A stretch of DNA of 64,000 bases from CAYLKK01 sp964412505 (GTDB lineage Bacteria > Pseudomonadota > Alphaproteobacteria > UBA3830 > CAYLKK01): positions 28,905 to 92,904 of the forward strand of contig CAYPOM010000005.1 of NCBI GenBank assembly GCA_964412505.1. Reading direction: 5' to 3'. A program made the translations under genes and the position numbers. The notes below the pieces were generated by a model, which was not told the DNA's origin, did not search any database, and worked only from the letters and a program-made list of their open reading frames with translations. Positions 56,443-64,000 of this stretch are shown piece after piece (the stretch's first letter is position 1; the number at the start of each line of letters is the position of its first letter).

Positions 56443-57204
56443 CTAAAATGTACGATTGTCAGTTGTACAGCCAGAATCTTTCAAGCAACTAGCGCATTCA
56501 GAATTTTCTATAGCTCTAGAAATTATAGCCGAAAATTCACCTATAAAATCTTCCAACTTTTCTTCATATCTGGAAATTTCTAAGCTTATTTTGTTGTATG
56601 CTATTGCAGCAGGAATAGTAACAATCAATCCCAACGCGGTGGCAAAAAGAGCTTCGGCTATTCCAGCTGCCACATGCGCAATATTAGTCATACTTGACAT
56701 AACATTCATAATTCCCCAAACAGTACCAAACAATCCAACAAATGGAGCTGTAGAAGCAACAGTAGCCAAAAAGCCTACATGTTTTTCAATTTTTTCTAAA
56801 TCGCGCCCAAGAGCAACACGCATTATTCGATCTATTCTTTCTGTTAAAGAAGCGCAAAACTGAATAGATTTCACTTTATTGTTAGCACTTTTCCATTCGT
56901 GCATACCTGCGACAAAAACAGAAACAAAAGGATCTTGAACACTTTTATTCACACGATCATACATTGAATCTAATGATGGTGAATTCCAAAATAATTCTTC
57001 AAACTTCGCAGCATTTTTCTTTAGCTTGGAAAACATAGAAAATTTAGAAAAAATTATAGCCCAACACCAAATAGATGCGACAGATAAAAGTAAAATTACA
57101 ATTTTAACTGTAAATGTAGCTTGAAAAAAAAGCGAAACCATCGATATATCAACACCTGTGCTAGCACTCTGTGCTACGTTTATTACACTATCCATTTCTT
57201 CCAT
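56443..57204 (-). CDS. tolQ: Tol-system inner-membrane protein TolQ
   Basis: MotA/TolQ/ExbB-type proton-channel protein, 253 residues with three helices (about 27-47, 145-170, 178-205). Family motifs are STAPFVGLFGTVWGIMNVM and AEALFATALGLIVTIPAAIAYN. It follows ruvB by 18 bases; ybgC, often found here, is absent. Confidence 0.96.
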   Translation of the reverse strand: MEEMDSVINVAQSASTGVDISMVSLFFQATFTVKIVILLLSVASIWCWAIIFSKFSMFSKLKKNAAKFEELFWNSPSLDSMYDRVNKSVQDPFVSVFVAGMHEWKSANNKVKSIQFCASLTERIDRIMRVALGRDLEKIEKHVGFLATVASTAPFVGLFGTVWGIMNVMSSMTNIAHVAAGIAEALFATALGLIVTIPAAIAYNKISLEISRYEEKLEDFIGEFSAIISRAIENSECASCLKDSGCTTDNRTF

Positions 57205-57222
57205 TATGACACTCCATAAAAA

Positions 57223-58269
57223 TCACAATAATTCGCAAGAATCACAGCAAAACAAATCATCTTGTTCATGCATGTCTTTTACACCTAAATATTTATATCC
57301 TTCTTTAGACAGCATACGCCCTCTAGAAGTCCTCTGCACTAACCCTTTCTGCAATAGATAAGGCTCGACAACTTCCTCTATTGTATCTTTTTTTTCAGAA
57401 AGAACTGCTGCGATAGTATCAACCCCTACAGGTCCTCCTCCGTAGAAATCATAAATACAACGTAAATATTTTCTATCCATAGAATCCAAACCTTCACTAT
57501 CAACATCTAACTTATTTAAAGCTAAATCTGCAATTTTTTTATCTATTATATTGTTAGATAGAACAGATGCAAAATCCCTTACTCTTTTCAACATCCTAAC
57601 TGCGATTCTAGGAGTGCCACGCGACCTTGAGGCTATTTCTACAGCGCCATCATCTGTAATTTCAACGTTTAAAAGTTCTGCGTTTCTTTTTACAATAAAT
57701 GTAAGTTCTTGAACTGTATAAAACTCTAAACGAAGAGGAATTCCGAATCTATCTCTTAATGGCGATGTCAACAAACCAGATCTAGTTGTAGCTCCAACCA
57801 ACGTAAACTTTGGAAGATCTACACGAATAGACCTTGCTGCTGGCCCCTCCCCTATCATTAAATCTAACTGAAAATCTTCCATAGCTGGGTATAAAATTTC
57901 TTCAACACTAACAGACATCCTGTGTATTTCATCTATGAATAAAACGTCGTTTGGTTGTAAATTAGTAAGTATTGCAGCTAAATCACCAGCCTTCAACAAA
58001 ATCGGACCAGATGTTGCCTTAAAACCAACACCTAATTCAGAAGCTACAATTTGTGCAAGAGTCGTTTTTCCTAAACCTGGAGGACCGAAAAACAAAACAT
58101 GATCCATAGCCTTTCCGCGAGATCTTGCCGCATTTATAAATACACTTAAATTTGATTTTAGGTGTTCCTGTCCTATAAATTCTTTCAAATTTTTAGGGCG
58201 TAAAGAATACTCGTTATCATCTACTTTTCTCTCGGAATCCAAAATCTGATTTTTTTCTTTTATCTCCAT
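57223..58269 (-). CDS. ruvB: Holliday-junction branch-migration helicase RuvB
   Basis: AAA+ motor of RuvAB, about 348 residues. Walker A is FGPPGLGKTT, Walker B LFIDEIHRM, sensor 1 LVGATTRSG and the Arg finger SPLRDRFGI. The C-terminal winged helix is GPVGVDTIAAVLSE...PYLLQKGLVQRTSRGRM. ATG 58269 is preferred to TTG 58272. It is downstream of ruvA. Confidence 0.98.
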   Translation of the reverse strand: MEIKEKNQILDSERKVDDNEYSLRPKNLKEFIGQEHLKSNLSVFINAARSRGKAMDHVLFFGPPGLGKTTLAQIVASELGVGFKATSGPILLKAGDLAAILTNLQPNDVLFIDEIHRMSVSVEEILYPAMEDFQLDLMIGEGPAARSIRVDLPKFTLVGATTRSGLLTSPLRDRFGIPLRLEFYTVQELTFIVKRNAELLNVEITDDGAVEIASRSRGTPRIAVRMLKRVRDFASVLSNNIIDKKIADLALNKLDVDSEGLDSMDRKYLRCIYDFYGGGPVGVDTIAAVLSEKKDTIEEVVEPYLLQKGLVQRTSRGRMLSKEGYKYLGVKDMHEQDDLFCCDSCELL

Positions 58270-58325
58270 CAAGCACCTAAAACATAATTAAAACACTAGA
58301 ACATAATCGTAAATATTTTATAAAT

Positions 58326-58934
58326 CTAGAAACTACGACTCGAAAGTCTTTTTATAGTCTCTTTAAACATAGATTCAAAATCATTCAATTCGCAAATTGA
58401 ATCTACAGATAATGCTTTTAAAATATCACTTTTTGTATATCCCAATCCAACTAAAGCAGAAATTACATCATTGCTAACATTGTTCAAATGGAGAGAATCT
58501 GGCGAACCATCACAAACAAAATCTTTAAAAAATTTTTTAGCTTTAGATTTCAATTCAGAGACAATACGTGTCGCAAGCTGATCACCCACTCCATCCGCCT
58601 TCCTAAATGGAGCTTTATCGTCATTCAGCAAACAAAACTTAATTTCGCTATCACTCAGAGCTGAAAGTATAGCTATAGCGACTTTTCCTCCTACACCTTT
58701 TACTGTACTAAGCAAGTTAAAAATTCTCTTTTCCGCAAAAGTATCAAAACCGTACAAAGTCCAACCAGTTTCTCTGATTGCCAATTCAGTGAATAGTGAA
58801 ACGCTAGCGTCTATTCCGTATTTTGATGTAACACGTGTCGAGCAAACGGTGTTATATCCTACTCCATTTACGTCAACGACTACATTATTGTCGTCATAAA
58901 TAGCTATAATTTTTCCATTTAAATGAGCGATCAA
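58326..58934 (-). CDS. ruvA: Holliday-junction DNA-binding protein RuvA
   Basis: Tetrameric junction-binding partner of RuvB. The OB fold has FTELAIRETGWTLYGF; helix-hairpin-helix repeats occur around LLSTVKGVGGKVAIAIL and KADGVGDQLATRIVSELK. The C-terminal domain III contacts RuvB (ISALVGLGYTKSDILKAL). I place the start at TTG 58934: GGAGG lies 5 bases upstream, and the product then begins M-I-A-H-L-N-G like other RuvA proteins. The alternative is TTG 58949. ruvC is not adjacent. Confidence 0.95.
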   Translation of the reverse strand: MIAHLNGKIIAIYDDNNVVVDVNGVGYNTVCSTRVTSKYGIDASVSLFTELAIRETGWTLYGFDTFAEKRIFNLLSTVKGVGGKVAIAILSALSDSEIKFCLLNDDKAPFRKADGVGDQLATRIVSELKSKAKKFFKDFVCDGSPDSLHLNNVSNDVISALVGLGYTKSDILKALSVDSICELNDFESMFKETIKRLSSRSF

Positions 58935-58964
58935 TTGTGCCTCCAACAACCAATTTTCATTATA

Positions 58965-59723
58965 TCAGAACTCAACGCCTAAATCGATTGTTTTAATAAT
59001 TCCACACTCTTCCTCGATGACTATATTAAACTCATTTATTTCCTTGATTGTATATATACCTAATTTATCTCCAATTATACATTCAACATTTTTCCGATTT
59101 TTCTTCTCATCAGAAATCATTATAAAAGCTGTATTATTTATTATCCCACAAAGTTTATAAGTCTTGCATAAATCTGTATTAAAGAGGTGTAAGTCACATT
59201 GATTGTAATCTTTTGATGTTCTGCATTCTGTATCTTTAATAATTTTCTTTTTAATGCAATTCGCAGAATAAACCGTAATCGAAATTTTAGCTTTATTATC
59301 AAAAGACATCTCAAAGCTATCAATTGAAACAATTCCGCTTAAAATATTCTCTAGGAGAAAAATAAATTTATATACACTCTTCTCATCTCCAGCTTTCACA
59401 GCTATAACAAATTTATATGAAGGAATACTTGTCTTTTTATTTTTATCTAAATTAACGTCAGAAATGCTAATATCATTGATACCAGCCTCTTCTGATATCC
59501 TTATTAATTCCATTTTTAATTCATTTGCATTTTTCACTTCAGCAAAGCCTGAGTGTTCCTTTAAAAAAGCTGAATTTTTTTCGACTAAAGCTGACAGTTT
59601 TTCTGTTTTCTCACGTACTCTTATTTTTGACTCTAACACATCATTTTCATCAGAATATTTGCGCCAAGAAAATAAAGCCACAGCAAATGAAAGCATAAAA
59701 AATACTAAATACATATATTTCAT
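58965..59723 (-). CDS. PilO/GspM-like and PilP/GspC-like fused pilus or secretion assembly protein
   Basis: A 252-residue protein. Its N-terminal half has one membrane helix, a coiled coil and a ferredoxin-like PilO/GspM-type domain (ELKMELIRISEEAGINDISISD, SVYKFIFLLENILSGIVSIDSFEM). Its C-terminal 80 residues look like a PilP/GspC homology-region domain (YKLCGIINNTAFIMISD, IIGDKLGIYTIKEINEFNIVIEEECGIIKTIDLG). Two proteins that are normally separate appear joined. It overlaps the PilN/GspL-like gene by 4 bases. Confidence 0.65.
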   Translation of the reverse strand: MKYMYLVFFMLSFAVALFSWRKYSDENDVLESKIRVREKTEKLSALVEKNSAFLKEHSGFAEVKNANELKMELIRISEEAGINDISISDVNLDKNKKTSIPSYKFVIAVKAGDEKSVYKFIFLLENILSGIVSIDSFEMSFDNKAKISITVYSANCIKKKIIKDTECRTSKDYNQCDLHLFNTDLCKTYKLCGIINNTAFIMISDEKKNRKNVECIIGDKLGIYTIKEINEFNIVIEEECGIIKTIDLGVEF

Positions 59724-60850
59724 AATTTCACCTCAAGCATAGCATTTTTCGAGGTATTCTTAGATTCTGGCACATGAAAAATCAATTTTTGGTTCTTCAC
59801 TCCATCAAAAGCACTTTTTACAAAATCTTCATTTAACTTATTATGTATTTCAATAAATATAGAATTATTTTTTACACTGAAATACATAGAGTTAATTTTA
59901 AATATTTGTACAGAATATTTTTTCAAAACATTAAAAACACTTTGTTTATTTTCAATCAAATTCAGCACTTTATATATCATATCTGTATCATTTATAGAAA
60001 AATACGCGTTGATTTTGTTTCTATTGTTAGCAATATTTTGATTCATTAAGTAATTTTTATTTTGTAAATCAATATAGTTTTTAAAATTTATTCCAGAAAA
60101 GCATAAAAAAATTATAGAAATACAAACGCAAATATTGTTAAAAATGCGCACGTTTCTATCACTAAAATAAATTTTATTACATCTAAAAACAGGATAAAAA
60201 ATATCACGTTTTTTCGCAAAACGCATAAGCATTTGAAAAGCGTTTAATTCATTAAATCTTCTAATTTTTATATAATTGCTCTTTAAGCCAGAATCACAAA
60301 CAATACTTAAGTTACTAAATAAATCGATAGAATCCACTGACCAATAACGTCTTAAATACAAACTCGTCTTATAAATTTCAGCAAAGATAGAATCATCATT
60401 TACAATTTCAACAAACCGAGAAATTGCAACGCAATTCCTGTATCCAGCTATTATTCTATAAGTCTTGTTATCTATATCTTTAGTGCAAAAAATCCACCAA
60501 TTATCGCTTTGCCTTAAACACCACTTTGCAACAACCAATTCTATAGGACAAACATTTTCAGCTATATCTATTATTCTCTTATTAGAAGAAATTTCCTGTA
60601 ATACACGAATAGGGCTCTTTTTACAAAATTCGTCTTTAAATCGTAAGAACAAACGACTCCAAATATTTTTTTCTTTTCTATGGAAACAAATTCTAACAAT
60701 GTTAAGCAAACTTGTCTTTGGTAATATAAAAAGATTAAAATCAATGTCACGACTATTTATAAATGCACTTTTAATCTTACTTTTTACATCTATTTTACTT
60801 GTATTACCGCTAAATCTAATTATTTCATTATTATCATTAATAAGAAACAT
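59720..60850 (-). CDS. PilN/GspL-like inner-membrane assembly protein
   Basis: A 376-residue protein with about 240 cytoplasmic residues, a single helix (NICVCISIIFLCFSGINF), and a periplasmic part with a coiled coil and ferredoxin-like fold. This layout matches GspL or a PilM-PilN fusion. Sequence similarity is weak, so the call rests on topology and on its position between a GspF-like gene and a PilO/PilP-like gene. It starts 3 bases after gspF. Confidence 0.55.
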   Translation of the reverse strand: MFLINDNNEIIRFSGNTSKIDVKSKIKSAFINSRDIDFNLFILPKTSLLNIVRICFHRKEKNIWSRLFLRFKDEFCKKSPIRVLQEISSNKRIIDIAENVCPIELVVAKWCLRQSDNWWIFCTKDIDNKTYRIIAGYRNCVAISRFVEIVNDDSIFAEIYKTSLYLRRYWSVDSIDLFSNLSIVCDSGLKSNYIKIRRFNELNAFQMLMRFAKKRDIFYPVFRCNKIYFSDRNVRIFNNICVCISIIFLCFSGINFKNYIDLQNKNYLMNQNIANNRNKINAYFSINDTDMIYKVLNLIENKQSVFNVLKKYSVQIFKINSMYFSVKNNSIFIEIHNKLNEDFVKSAFDGVKNQKLIFHVPESKNTSKNAMLEVKL

Positions 60851-60853
60851 ATA

Positions 60854-62032
60854 CTATTCCCCAAATAACAACAAGTTGTCGTAAATAGGTGCGACTATAC
60901 ATAAAATAATCGCAATTAGAATTATACCTGTCGTTACAGTAACAAAAATTCCTAACTTCAAGCTAAGACGCTTTAAATCCCCCTCTAAATTTTTTGAAAG
61001 ATACTCAGACAAATAGAAAAAACAACGCGTTAAATTATTACTTTGAGCTCCAACATCAATAATCGACAAACTCTGTTTTGAAAGAAAACAAATAGAATTC
61101 AACGCGTTACTTAATGAAATGCCATTTAATAGGTCTTTTTTGCATTTCAAAAAATCTATATTTTTATCTGTATGCAGAAAAACGATGTGAAGAATATCAA
61201 TAATATTAATAATACTCAAATTACTTTTTAAAGCAGCATAAAAAATTGCACAAAAGTTCCACTCAAGCAATTTATATTTAATACTACGAAAAATAGGAAT
61301 CTTTGAAAATATATCAATAAGCTTTGCTCTATATCTCTCTGAGATAGCTATACTAACCAAAAATAATCCCAATAATAAAAATACATAAATTATAAAAGTA
61401 GAATATTCTATCAAGAAAAAATAAATACTCGCCAATATTTGATGCTCATTTTTTAATGTATCATCATATAATTCGATAGCTTGTGGGACTAAATTATGTA
61501 AACAAATGAAACAGGCAATTAAAGATATAAAAAATATAATTATAGGATAGAATAAAGCACTTTTTATCTTTTTTTTTACATTAAACTTTGCTTTTAAAAA
61601 ATATATTATATTTTCCAAAGCCTCAATTAATTTTCCACTTAGCTCTGCTGATTTTAATATGCATACTACTACATGGCCAAAGTACTTTTCCTCAGATTGA
61701 AATGCGATTGAAATACTAACTCCACTGTTTATAGCATTTGATATATTACAAATAACTGTAGCAAAATCTTCATTTTTTGCAATATTTATATAGCTTTCAA
61801 CACTCTTGTGAAACGGAATATAGCACTTTATTTGAAACAATAAATGCATAAAAAATTCTATTAAATCGCTTTCATTAACTCCTCTAGATAAATTATTATC
61901 TGAAGATAAACGACAAACAAATAAACCTTTACCTTCCAAATATTTTTTTGCGCTATATTTATCTTTTTTAGCCAAAAGTCCTATAAACTCTTTTCCATTT
62001 TTTGATATAGCTTTATACTTAAAAACAGCCAT
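60854..62032 (-). CDS. GspF/PilC-family inner-membrane platform protein
   Basis: Platform protein of type II secretion or type IV pilus machines. The 392 residues open with the family start VFKYKAISKNGKEFIGLL. Two T2SSF domains and three helices follow (about 165-190, 215-235, 370-390). The first domain keeps AINSGVSISIAFQSEEKYFG and LKSAELSGKLIEALENI. The second domain is diverged (SNLSIINIIDILHI, LNGISLSNALNSICFLSKQSLSIIDVGAQSNNL). No GspE ATPase, GspD secretin or pilin gene is in the window. Confidence 0.85.
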   Translation of the reverse strand: MAVFKYKAISKNGKEFIGLLAKKDKYSAKKYLEGKGLFVCRLSSDNNLSRGVNESDLIEFFMHLLFQIKCYIPFHKSVESYINIAKNEDFATVICNISNAINSGVSISIAFQSEEKYFGHVVVCILKSAELSGKLIEALENIIYFLKAKFNVKKKIKSALFYPIIIFFISLIACFICLHNLVPQAIELYDDTLKNEHQILASIYFFLIEYSTFIIYVFLLLGLFLVSIAISERYRAKLIDIFSKIPIFRSIKYKLLEWNFCAIFYAALKSNLSIINIIDILHIVFLHTDKNIDFLKCKKDLLNGISLSNALNSICFLSKQSLSIIDVGAQSNNLTRCFFYLSEYLSKNLEGDLKRLSLKLGIFVTVTTGIILIAIILCIVAPIYDNLLLFGE

Positions 62033-62188
62033 ATAGCAAATCTAAGACGATTTGCATTAATTTTATGTAAACGGCACATACATTAACTAGATATATGCTA
62101 TAAAATTTGGATATAATTTTTTTTACATATTTATCGAATTTTCCATGTTTTTCTTAATACACAATGTACTAACAATACATAGTGAATG

Positions 62189-63457
62189 TCATACCCGACT
62201 AATATGTTTTTTACTTAACCATATACCAATACTTGTAGTAATAGCAGCAAACATTAGTACAAATGCAGGGCTAGCAAGATCTCCAGTAGTTTTTATCAAG
62301 ATAGTTGACACAGTCGGAGTATACGCCCCGAATAAAGCCATTGCCAAATTGTGAGCTACGGAAACCCCCATTAAACGCACTCTATTTGGAAAAACCTCAC
62401 ACAGCAGAACAGGAATTACGCTATTATATATTGAAAATAAACAAATTATAAAAAACTGACACAAAGCTGCATTAAACAAGCCACCAGAACTGCCAAGCAC
62501 AAATATAGGATAAGCTAACACAAAAGTTAAAAAGCAAGAAATCTGCATTTGCTTCACATAACCGATTCTATCAGCTAATTTCCCAAATAATACGACAAGC
62601 ACTGAAAAAATAGATAAATTTATAAGTTGCGCAGCAGAAGAGATATCATGGCTAAGACCAAGCACAGTTTCTAAATATGTAGTAAAAAATATTGCTATTA
62701 AAAAGAATCCACAACCAGTAAGAACATCTGCCAAAATTACAAAGAACAAACTTTTGTAATTTTTTGAAACAAGTTCCTTTAAAAGACCACTTTTTTTCGC
62801 ATTCGGAGTGTCTTGAACATCCTCTACATCTTTTTTAGAACTCTGCAAACGCTTATTTACAATATTAGCAATACAGATTCCAAAAACTCCAATCAAAAAT
62901 GGCAAACGCCAAGCATACGAAAACAACTCAGCATCAGTGAAGAAAATAGACATTATTGAAGATACAGCCGCACATAATAAAAACCCGGCTACCAAACAGA
63001 AAGAAGACCACGCAGTAAATTTACATTTTTCATTCTTAGGAGAGTGTTCATATAAAAATACCATAGTACCAGTAAAACCACCACCTAATGAAACGCCCTG
63101 AATAACACGCAAAAGCATCAATAGTACAGTAGACAAATAACCGGCACTCGCGTATGTAGGTAAGCAACCTATCAAACATGTAGAAATAGCCATCATGTAT
63201 ATAGACAAAGAAAATGATATTTTCTGACTATACTTTTCACCAATATAACTGAAGAAAACCGCGCCTAGAGGCCTAGACAATAAGCCTATAGCAAAAGCGC
63301 CCAAAGTAGCAATAGCAGTTTGTAAGCTATCTCCTGATGGGAAAAAATGTTTACCAATTACAGAAGTTAAAAATCCGTATATAGCAAAAGAATACCATTC
63401 TACAGAACCGCCCAACACACACGCGATTATAACGCTCATCATATTTTTGGATTTCAT
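62189..63457 (-). CDS. MHS-family (ProP-like) MFS transporter
   Basis: A proton-coupled metabolite transporter of about 422 residues with twelve helices. Metabolite:H+ symporter motifs include VLGGSVEWYSFAIYGFL, SRPLGAVFFSYIGEKY, RVIQGVSLGGGFTGTMVFLYEH and GKLADRIGY. Relatives carry proline, betaine, citrate or ketoglutarate; the substrate here is unknown. I start at ATG 63457 (MKSKNMMSVI). The open frame extends upstream to 63652, but that extension runs antisense through tRNA-Ser and is unlikely to be translated. Confidence 0.9.
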   Translation of the reverse strand: MKSKNMMSVIIACVLGGSVEWYSFAIYGFLTSVIGKHFFPSGDSLQTAIATLGAFAIGLLSRPLGAVFFSYIGEKYSQKISFSLSIYMMAISTCLIGCLPTYASAGYLSTVLLMLLRVIQGVSLGGGFTGTMVFLYEHSPKNEKCKFTAWSSFCLVAGFLLCAAVSSIMSIFFTDAELFSYAWRLPFLIGVFGICIANIVNKRLQSSKKDVEDVQDTPNAKKSGLLKELVSKNYKSLFFVILADVLTGCGFFLIAIFFTTYLETVLGLSHDISSAAQLINLSIFSVLVVLFGKLADRIGYVKQMQISCFLTFVLAYPIFVLGSSGGLFNAALCQFFIICLFSIYNSVIPVLLCEVFPNRVRLMGVSVAHNLAMALFGAYTPTVSTILIKTTGDLASPAFVLMFAAITTSIGIWLSKKHISRV

Positions 63458-63590
63458 AAAATCACACTCACATGCAACAACAAAGCCTAAGATTGCGGGC
63501 CCGGAAGCAACAAAAACAGGAGGATCAGAAAATGCCCGGCACCCACAACAACAAAGGAGAATACAAATATACAAAACAATGCAACTTGTA

Positions 63591-63684
63591 TGGCGGAGGG
63601 AGAGGGATTCGAACCCTCGATACAGATCGATACCTGTATAACGGTTTAGCAAACCGCCGCCTTCAGCCTCTCGGCCATCCCTCC
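63591..63684 (-). tRNA. tRNA-Ser (anticodon GCT)
   Basis: A class II cloverleaf on the minus strand: acceptor GGAGGGA/TCCCTCC, anticodon loop TTGCTAA (anticodon at 63648-63650), a long variable arm (ATACAGGTATCGATCTGTAT), and T-loop GGTTCGAATCC. Discriminator G and CCA are encoded. It decodes AGC/AGU. Confidence 0.97.
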
Positions 63685-63950
63685 GTACTCCTAGAAGTGT
63701 AATTCACAATTAATAATAAGTCAATAGATAAAAAACGTTTTTTGTAACTATTATATAAAATTTTATTTTCCATAATGCACATAAATATTTATACGATACA
63801 TAACTCGTATAAATTATTAATCAAAAAATACACTTTTCAGGCTATTATGAGTATTTAATATAAACATGCAAAACAAACATTATTCAACATTACAAATAAA
63901 ACAAATGCGCATATATGTTGTAGATCATTGTAATATAGTGTCATAAACTG
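63685..63950. other. AT-rich intergenic region
   Basis: I see no gene, repeat or RNA here. The right part leads into an extended -10 promoter. Confidence 0.4.
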
Positions 63951-63959
63951 TGATATAAT
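63951..63959 (+). promoter_or_regulatory. Extended -10 promoter near the window end
   Basis: TGATATAAT fits TGnTATAAT and is identical to the element before dps. It lies 25 bases before a start codon at 63984. No good -35 is seen. Confidence 0.45.
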
Positions 63960-63983
63960 GAATTGGTCTTGTATGGTGAGATT

Positions 63984-64000
63984 ATGGAGAAGAAATTAGA
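63984..64000 (+). CDS. First codons of a gene running off the window
   Basis: ATG at 63984, with GGTGAG just upstream (short spacing), begins M-E-K-K-L before the window ends. The product cannot be identified. Confidence 0.3.

Noticed and set aside
63458..63652. Upstream in-frame extension of the MHS transporter
   Set aside because: It runs antisense through tRNA-Ser (63591-63684), is not transporter-like, and a normal MHS N-terminus begins at ATG 63457.
1..64000. CRISPR array, rRNA operon, prophage or intact transposon
   Set aside because: No regularly spaced direct repeats, no rRNA-like conserved segments, no phage structural genes and no full transposase were seen on either strand.

Overview
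This is an AT-rich (roughly 30% G+C by eye), gene-dense stretch of a reduced alphaproteobacterial genome. The content points to an obligate intracellular bacterium. It has an NTT-type ADP/ATP translocase for taking host nucleotides, several lone amino-acid or metabolite transporters, many secreted proteins with no recognisable family, and decayed insertion sequences. Alphaproteobacterial signatures are ntrY-ntrX-trkA, an F0 operon atpB-E-F'-F with two different b-type subunits, ruvA-ruvB-tolQ-R-A-B, rsmB-rpe-heparinase-like-trmD, and a PHA synthase. A Holosporales-like endosymbiont of a protist fits best. The exact taxon cannot be read from this window.

Layout. 0.3-6 kb: PHA synthase, an RND-type membrane fusion protein, a histidine-kinase-like protein that has lost its phospho-acceptor His, and HU. 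6.1-9.9 kb: a decayed IS30-like element, an unknown secreted protein, fabF-acpP, a second IS30 remnant, and a tiny relic of a second tsaD 3' end. 9.9-18 kb: a compact + strand run of an M23 peptidase, ligA, ntrY, ntrX and trkA. 18-24 kb: secreted and host-interaction genes (a DUF1906 peptidoglycan-hydrolase-like protein, an Inc-like hydrophobic protein, Dps, Tlc, and a gene split by a -1 frameshift at an A7 run). 24-28 kb (- strand): hisS-rnc-era-tsaD. 28-30 kb: ATP synthase F0. 30-32.3 kb: two mevalonate-pathway genes, HMG-CoA reductase and HMG-CoA synthase. 32.4-38.7 kb: a secreted coiled-coil protein, dusB with a Fis-like gene, a DMT permease, tRNA-Lys, an IS remnant, a beta-barrel candidate and a GT-C-like membrane protein. 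38.7-47 kb: glmS, glmU, pheS, trmD, a heparinase-like gene, rpe and rsmB. 47-50 kb: a large secreted protein with BspA-type leucine-rich repeats behind a good promoter. 50-51.7 kb: ftsE-ftsX. 51.8-62 kb: one long - strand run (GspF-like, PilN/GspL-like, PilO-PilP-like, ruvA, ruvB, tolQ, tolR, tolA, tolB, ABC-F). 62-64 kb: an MHS-family transporter, tRNA-Ser, and the first codons of a gene that leaves the window.

How it fits together. The housekeeping genes (DNA ligation and recombination, tRNA and rRNA modification, UDP-GlcNAc synthesis, Tol envelope maintenance, F0, fatty-acid elongation) are intact. Energy can be imported by Tlc. Isoprenoid precursors appear to come from a mevalonate route, which is unusual for Alphaproteobacteria.

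A recurring theme is signalling or motor proteins that keep their fold but have lost catalytic residues: the kinase-like protein at 3.3-5.7 kb, the NtrX AAA+ domain, FtsE, and the heparinase-like protein. No rRNA, CRISPR array or intact transposon is present. All functional calls rest on motif recognition by eye, and no database search was run.
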